From Sphingopyxis panaciterrulae (GTDB lineage: Bacteria > Pseudomonadota > Alphaproteobacteria > Sphingomonadales > Sphingomonadaceae): a stretch of DNA of 64,000 nucleotides. The notes beneath the pieces were generated by a model that was not told where the DNA came from, did not search any database, and saw nothing but the letters and a program-made list of their open reading frames with translations. Numbering within the stretch: the first letter of the stretch is position 1; each line of letters starts with the position of its first letter. The DNA lies in NCBI RefSeq assembly GCF_014199295.1, contig NZ_JACIJH010000001.1, positions 186,001 to 250,000 of the forward strand. Reading direction: 5' to 3'. Made by a program: the position numbers and the translations under genes. Shown in pieces: positions 59,603 through 64,000 of the stretch.

Positions 59603-59650
59603 GGGGGCAGGGTTCTGCGCATTTCGGTGGCAGCCGGATAAAGGAACGCC

Positions 59651-62600
59651 TCAATGAAAATCGCGCGATTTTGGCAGGATGCGGACATCGCGCGGGTGGC
59701 CATGGCGCGGCATGGGGCCGCGCGGCGCGGCCTCGTCCCCCAGCGCGTCGAGCATCGCGGTGCGATCGACGACGCGGCTCGCCATCAGATGGACGACGCC
59801 CTCCTTGCTGCGCTGCACCTCGCCCTCGATCAGCATCAGCCGCGACGCCATGACCGCGCGGCGCTGGCGCTCGAAATGCCGCGCCCAGAGCAGCGCGTTG
59901 ACGATCCCGCCCTCGTCCTCGATCGTGATGAAGATCGCATTGCCCTTGCCGGGCCGCTGGCGGATCAGCACCACCCCGGCGGTGCGGACGATCGCGCCAT
60001 TCTTCGCCGCCGCGACCTGGGTGGCGCTCAGCACGCCTTCCGCCGCGAAGGCGCGGCGCAGAAACGCCATCGGATGCCCTTTCAGCGACAGGCGCGTCGT
60101 CTGGTAATCGGTCAGCACCTGCTCGGCGAGCGGCGTCGGCGGCAGCTTCGCATCCGCCTCCGCACCCAGCTCGTCCGCGCCAGCGGCGCCGAATAGCGGT
60201 AGCACCCCCTGTCGCACCCGCCGCGCCTCCCACAGCGCCGGGCGCCGCTCGGCCCCCATCGACCGGCAGGCATCGGCCTCGGCGATCAGCCGCAGCGCGC
60301 GGGCGGGCAGCGCGGCGCGGCGCGCCAACTCCTCAATGCTGGCGAAGGGGCTGGTGCGCGCCGCGACGATCGCGTCCGCCCATTCCGCTCGAAACCCGTC
60401 AACCTGCCGGAATCCCAGCCGCAGCGCGAGGGCGCCGTCGTCGGTGCGTTCGAGACTGTTGTCCCAATGGCTGGCGTTGACGTCGGCCGCGCGCACCTCG
60501 ACCCCATGCTCGCGCGCATCGCGGACGAGCTGCGCGGGGGCATAGAAGCCCATCGGCTGCGAATTGAGGATGCCGCAGACGAAGACGGCGGGGTGATAAT
60601 GCTTGATCCATGAGGAGACATAGACGAGCCGGGCGAAGGACTGGGCATGGCTTTCGGGAAAGCCGTAGCTGCCGAATCCTTCGATCTGCTTGAAGCAGCG
60701 TTCGGCGAACTCCTGTTCATAGCCGCGCCGCACCATGCCGCCGATCATCTTCTCGCGGAAATTGTCGATGGTTCCGACATTGCGGAAGGTCGCCATCGCC
60801 CGGCGCAGGCCGTTCGCTTCTTCGGGCGTGAAATCGGCTGCGACCATCGCAAGCTTCATCGCCTGTTCCTGGAACAGCGGGACGCCGAAGGTCTTGCCCA
60901 GCACGTCGTGCAACTCGTCGGTGGGATGCGGTGGCGCGGGCCGAGGAAATTCGACCGGCTCCTCCTTGTTCCGCCGCCGCAAATAGGGGTGGACCATGTC
61001 GCCTTCGATCGGGCCGGGTCGCACGATCGCGACCTGCACGACCAGATCGTAAAATACTTGGGGTTTCAGCCTCGGCAGCATGTTGATCTGCGCCCGGCTT
61101 TCGACCTGGAACACGCCGATGCTGTCGCCCCTTTCCAGCATCTTGTATACAGCTTTGTCATCGCACTCGATATCGACCTCCAGCGTCCGGTCGCCCAGCC
61201 CATGCTCGCGCATCAGGTCGAAGCATTTGCGGATGCAGGTCAGCATACCGAGCGCGAGCACATCGACCTTCATCAGCCCGAGCGCGTCGATGTCGTCTTT
61301 GTCCCATTCGATGAAGGTGCGGTCCTCCATCGCGGCATTGTGGATCGGCACCAGCTCGTCGAGCCGCCCTTCGGTCAGCACGAAGCCGCCGACATGCTGC
61401 GAGAGGTGGCGCGGCGCCTGCAGCAGTTCGCCGACGAAGCGGTGCAGCCGCTCGATCTCGCCATTGTGCGGATCGAGCCCGGCCTCAACGAGGCGCCGGG
61501 TCGGCACCTCCTCGCCCCAGCTTCCCCAGCTCGTATCGGCAAGCCGCGCGGTCACATCCTCGCTGAAACCGAGCGCCTTGCCGACCTCGCGAATCGTGCT
61601 GCGCGGGCGGTAGTGAATGACGGTCGCCGCGATCCCGGCGCGCTCGCGCCCATAGCGGTCGTAGATGTGCTGGATCACCTCCTCGCGCCGCTCATGCTCG
61701 AAATCGACGTCGATGTCGGGCGGCTCGTCGCGCTCGGCCGACATGAAGCGCGAGAAAAGCAGCTCGTGCTGCATCGGATCGACCGAGGTGACGCCGAGCA
61801 GGAAGCAGACGATCGAATTGGCCGCCGACCCGCGTCCCTGGCAGAGTATGGGAGGATCCTGTGTTTTGGCGAAACGAACGAGATCGTAAACGGTCAGGAA
61901 ATAGTAGGCATAGCTCCGGCGCCGGATCAGCCGCAGCTCGTTCCCCATCAGCTTGCGAACCTTGGGCGGCAGCGGCGTTTTATAACGCGCCTCCGCCGCC
62001 GTCTTCACCAGATGGTGAAGATAGGCGAACGGTTTCCAGCCCGGCGGCACCGGTTCGTGCGGATATTCGTAGCGCAGATCGTCGAGGCGGAAGCGGATGC
62101 GCGCGAGCAGCTTCGCGCTTTCGCCGACCGCCTCGGGACAGCCGCCGAACAGTCGCGCCATCTCTCCGGGCGCCTTCAGATGCCGTTCGCCATTGGCGCG
62201 CAGCAATCGGCCCGCCTTCTGGACCGTCATCCCTTCGCGGATGCAGGTGATGATGTCGTGCAGCGGACGCTGCGCGGCGGTGGCATAGAGCGCGTCGTTG
62301 GTCGCGAGCAGTGGGACGCCCACCGCCGCCGACAGGCGCCGGCATTCGGCTAGTCGCCGCGCGTCGCTTCCGGTCCGCGGCATCGTTGCCGCCAGCCACA
62401 CCGACTTCGGCCGCGCCCGCTTGAGCGTGCGAAGCAGCGCCGCGTCGCCGTCCATCGCGATCAGCAGGAGATCGCCACAATGCCCAAGCAGGTCGTCGAG
62501 GTGCAGGATGCAGTCGCCCTTCTGCGCGCGCCGATTGCCGACCGACAGCAGCCGTGTCAGCCGTCCCCAGCCATGCCGGCTGACCGGATAGGCGACGATA

Positions 62601-62872
62601 TCGGGCGTCCCGTCGGCGAAGACGAGCCGCGCGCCGACGACGAACCGGAAGTGGGGCGAATCCTCCCCTTTCGCCTCCAGTTCCTTGAGGAAAGCCCAAG
62701 CCCGCACCACCCCCGCGACGCTGTTGCGGTCGGCGATGCCGATGCCGCCGAGGCCGAGCGCCATTGCCTCCGCGACCATCTCGGCGGGGTGTGAGGCGCC
62801 GCGCAGGAAGCTGTAGTTGGTCGCGGCGACCAGCTCGGCGAAGGCGGGGGGCGGGGCGGGGATCTCGCTCAT
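59651..62872 (-). CDS. dnaE2: Error-prone DNA polymerase DnaE2 (ImuC)
   Basis: The 1073-residue C-family polymerase is used in SOS mutagenesis. The N-terminal PHP domain begins ELVAATNYSFLRGASHP. The catalytic palm contains CQGRGSAANSIVCFLLG and the acidic pair of PPDIDVDFEHERREEVI. Later come SYGFPESHAQSFARLVYVSSW and a C-terminal OB-fold part. Length matches DnaE2 rather than the replicative DnaE1. ATG 62872 overlaps the imuB stop by 4 bases. Acts with ImuB (and ImuA, not seen). Confidence 0.96.
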   Translation of the reverse strand: MSEIPAPPPAFAELVAATNYSFLRGASHPAEMVAEAMALGLGGIGIADRNSVAGVVRAWAFLKELEAKGEDSPHFRFVVGARLVFADGTPDIVAYPVSRHGWGRLTRLLSVGNRRAQKGDCILHLDDLLGHCGDLLLIAMDGDAALLRTLKRARPKSVWLAATMPRTGSDARRLAECRRLSAAVGVPLLATNDALYATAAQRPLHDIITCIREGMTVQKAGRLLRANGERHLKAPGEMARLFGGCPEAVGESAKLLARIRFRLDDLRYEYPHEPVPPGWKPFAYLHHLVKTAAEARYKTPLPPKVRKLMGNELRLIRRRSYAYYFLTVYDLVRFAKTQDPPILCQGRGSAANSIVCFLLGVTSVDPMQHELLFSRFMSAERDEPPDIDVDFEHERREEVIQHIYDRYGRERAGIAATVIHYRPRSTIREVGKALGFSEDVTARLADTSWGSWGEEVPTRRLVEAGLDPHNGEIERLHRFVGELLQAPRHLSQHVGGFVLTEGRLDELVPIHNAAMEDRTFIEWDKDDIDALGLMKVDVLALGMLTCIRKCFDLMREHGLGDRTLEVDIECDDKAVYKMLERGDSIGVFQVESRAQINMLPRLKPQVFYDLVVQVAIVRPGPIEGDMVHPYLRRRNKEEPVEFPRPAPPHPTDELHDVLGKTFGVPLFQEQAMKLAMVAADFTPEEANGLRRAMATFRNVGTIDNFREKMIGGMVRRGYEQEFAERCFKQIEGFGSYGFPESHAQSFARLVYVSSWIKHYHPAVFVCGILNSQPMGFYAPAQLVRDAREHGVEVRAADVNASHWDNSLERTDDGALALRLGFRQVDGFRAEWADAIVAARTSPFASIEELARRAALPARALRLIAEADACRSMGAERRPALWEARRVRQGVLPLFGAAGADELGAEADAKLPPTPLAEQVLTDYQTTRLSLKGHPMAFLRRAFAAEGVLSATQVAAAKNGAIVRTAGVVLIRQRPGKGNAIFITIEDEGGIVNALLWARHFERQRRAVMASRLMLIEGEVQRSKEGVVHLMASRVVDRTAMLDALGDEAAPRGPMPRHGHPRDVRILPKSRDFH

Positions 62873-64000
62873 GCGAACAGCCCGTGGATATACCAGCGCG
62901 GATCGGGCTTTTCATCGTAGAGCCCATGGCGAAACAGCCAGTAGCGGCGGCCCTGGACATCCTCGACGCGGTAATAGTCGCGCGTCAGCCCCTTGTTGTC
63001 GCGGCGGCGCCACCATTCGGCGGCGATGCGCTCGGGCCCTTCGTAGCGGCACACCGCATGAAGCGCCCGGCGCCAGCGGAAGCGCTGCGGCGGGCCGTCG
63101 GGGACCTCGGCGATCACCTCGATCGGCTGCGGCGGATCGAAGAGCCAGAAGGGACGCAGCGGCGGCTCGCCGGGCGCAGGCGCGGGCCAGGGCTGCGGCG
63201 GCGGCGCGTCGACCGCGGGCAGTTCGAGTTGCGCCTGTTCGGGAATATGCGTGTCGACGGGGCGATATCGGCGCACCCGTCCGCGTCCGAGCCGCGTCGC
63301 GAGTCGGTCGGCGAGCGCGTCCGTCGTCGCCTCGCGCACCGCGCCGCCCTCCAGCGCCAACTGGCTCGCGCCGAGTGCTTCGAGCCGCGGCACCGACAGG
63401 CGGATCATGTCGAAGCCGAAACCGGGATCGATCGGATCGCGCAGGGCATCGATCCGCTCGGCGAACAGACGCATCACCAACTCGGCGTCGCGTGTCGGGG
63501 CGCCGGTCTCGACCGCAATCGCCCGCGCCAGCCCGTCGCTGCGAAAGAAGGTCGCGCGAAACTGCCGTCCGCCCTTGCCGCGTTCGGCCATCGCGGCGAT
63601 CACCTCGCCCGCCAGTTCGGCGAGGATAGTCATCGCGTGCGGCGCGCTCGTCACTGGCTCGGCGAAACGGCGTTCGGCAGCGACCGGGGGCGGAGCGATG
63701 CGTGGGTCGAGCGGGCTCGGCGCATCGCCGAGCAGGCGGCGCAGCGCGTCGGCGGCGTCGGCGCCGAAGCGCGCGGCGAGGCTCGCCATCGGTCGGCTCG
63801 CCAGGTCACCGATCGTCTTGAGTCCCGCACGGGCAAGCGCACGAGTCGCCTCGGCATCGAGTTCGAGCGCCGCGACCGGCAGCCGCCGGATCGCCGCCGC
63901 CTCGTCGGGGGCGGGCGGCGCCGGATAGCGTGCGAGCGCACGCGCCGCGTCGGCGGTGGGACCGAGCGCCGAGCGTACGGTCATGCCCGTCCGCTCGAGC
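62869..64000 (-). CDS. imuB: ImuB, Y-family-like mutagenesis protein (3' part; 5' end outside window)
   Basis: At least 377 C-terminal residues are present. The frame stays open through ATG 63984 to the window edge (LERTG before MTVRSAL), so the start lies outside. Visible are a helix-hairpin-helix-like segment (ALARAGLKTIGDLASRP), the little-finger region and a conserved C-terminal part (YYRVEDVQGRRYWLFRHGLYDE). A QAQLELP segment resembles the beta-clamp-binding motif of ImuB. ImuB links DnaE2 to the clamp and is itself catalytically inactive in known systems. Operon with dnaE2; the SOS box and imuA would lie beyond the window. Confidence 0.93.
   Translation of the reverse strand, partial: LERTGMTVRSALGPTADAARALARYPAPPAPDEAAAIRRLPVAALELDAEATRALARAGLKTIGDLASRPMASLAARFGADAADALRRLLGDAPSPLDPRIAPPPVAAERRFAEPVTSAPHAMTILAELAGEVIAAMAERGKGGRQFRATFFRSDGLARAIAVETGAPTRDAELVMRLFAERIDALRDPIDPGFGFDMIRLSVPRLEALGASQLALEGGAVREATTDALADRLATRLGRGRVRRYRPVDTHIPEQAQLELPAVDAPPPQPWPAPAPGEPPLRPFWLFDPPQPIEVIAEVPDGPPQRFRWRRALHAVCRYEGPERIAAEWWRRRDNKGLTRDYYRVEDVQGRRYWLFRHGLYDEKPDPRWYIHGLFA

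Overview
The window is GC-rich, densely coding DNA that reads as the chromosome of an alphaproteobacterium of the order Sphingomonadales (Sphingopyxis/Novosphingobium/Sphingomonas-like). This rests on the Caulobacter/sphingomonad-type TonB-dependent receptor, a mannonate dehydratase whose catalytic residues sit one position from those I remember for the Novosphingobium enzyme, and a flagellar set of the sphingomonad kind. The assignment comes from recognised protein families, not from a database search. No rRNA, tRNA, CRISPR array, prophage or insertion sequence was seen.

Left part (1-10.3 kb): a carbohydrate module. A divergent, truncated gene with a Tat-like N-terminus, a GntR/FCD regulator, D-mannonate dehydratase (manD), a TonB-dependent receptor and a secreted CE15-type glucuronoyl esterase suggest uptake and breakdown of glucuronate-decorated plant polysaccharide. 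A TCTGATA/TATCTGATA element recurs in three promoter regions here and may be the GntR operator. A secreted two-domain beta-propeller phytase and a membrane sulfatase-fold enzyme follow.

10.3-25.1 kb: a NarL-type response regulator converging on a 7TMR-DISM histidine kinase; a 1897-residue autotransporter whose passenger contains four long tandem repeats; an OsmC-like protein; a tripartite drug efflux operon (outer membrane factor, EmrA-like, EmrB-like) divergent from a TetR regulator with two matching operators; and mobA. From 25.3 to 27.2 kb lie four small same-strand genes of unknown role: a LuxR-HTH protein with a membrane tail, a small soluble protein, a membrane protein and a MarR-like protein.

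27.3-59.6 kb: a nearly complete flagellar island. Minus strand: sltF-flhA-fliA, flgM-flgN, flgA. Plus strand: flgBCDEFGHIJKL, motAB and a receiver-less sigma-54 activator. Minus strand: fliD-fliS and a long fliE-F-G-H-I-J-K-L-M-N-O-P-Q-R-flhB run. Two flagellin genes lie at the right end. Four sigma-54 (TGGCAC-N5-TTGCA-like) and five sigma-28 (TTAA-N15-GCCGTTA-like) promoters can be read by eye. They imply a cascade: sigma-54 plus activator drives the basal body, hook, export apparatus and fliA; FliA then drives flagellin, cap, motor and flgM. The axial proteins are short: FlgD 104, FlgE 275 and flagellins of 289 and 287 residues.

Right end (59.6-64 kb): dnaE2 and the 3' part of imuB, the SOS mutagenesis polymerase pair. 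The main oddities are an apparent ACG start codon on the CE15 gene, a REP-like palindrome translated into the N-terminus of FliP, an FlgH without any cysteine, and flagellin twins sharing identical 5' tracts.
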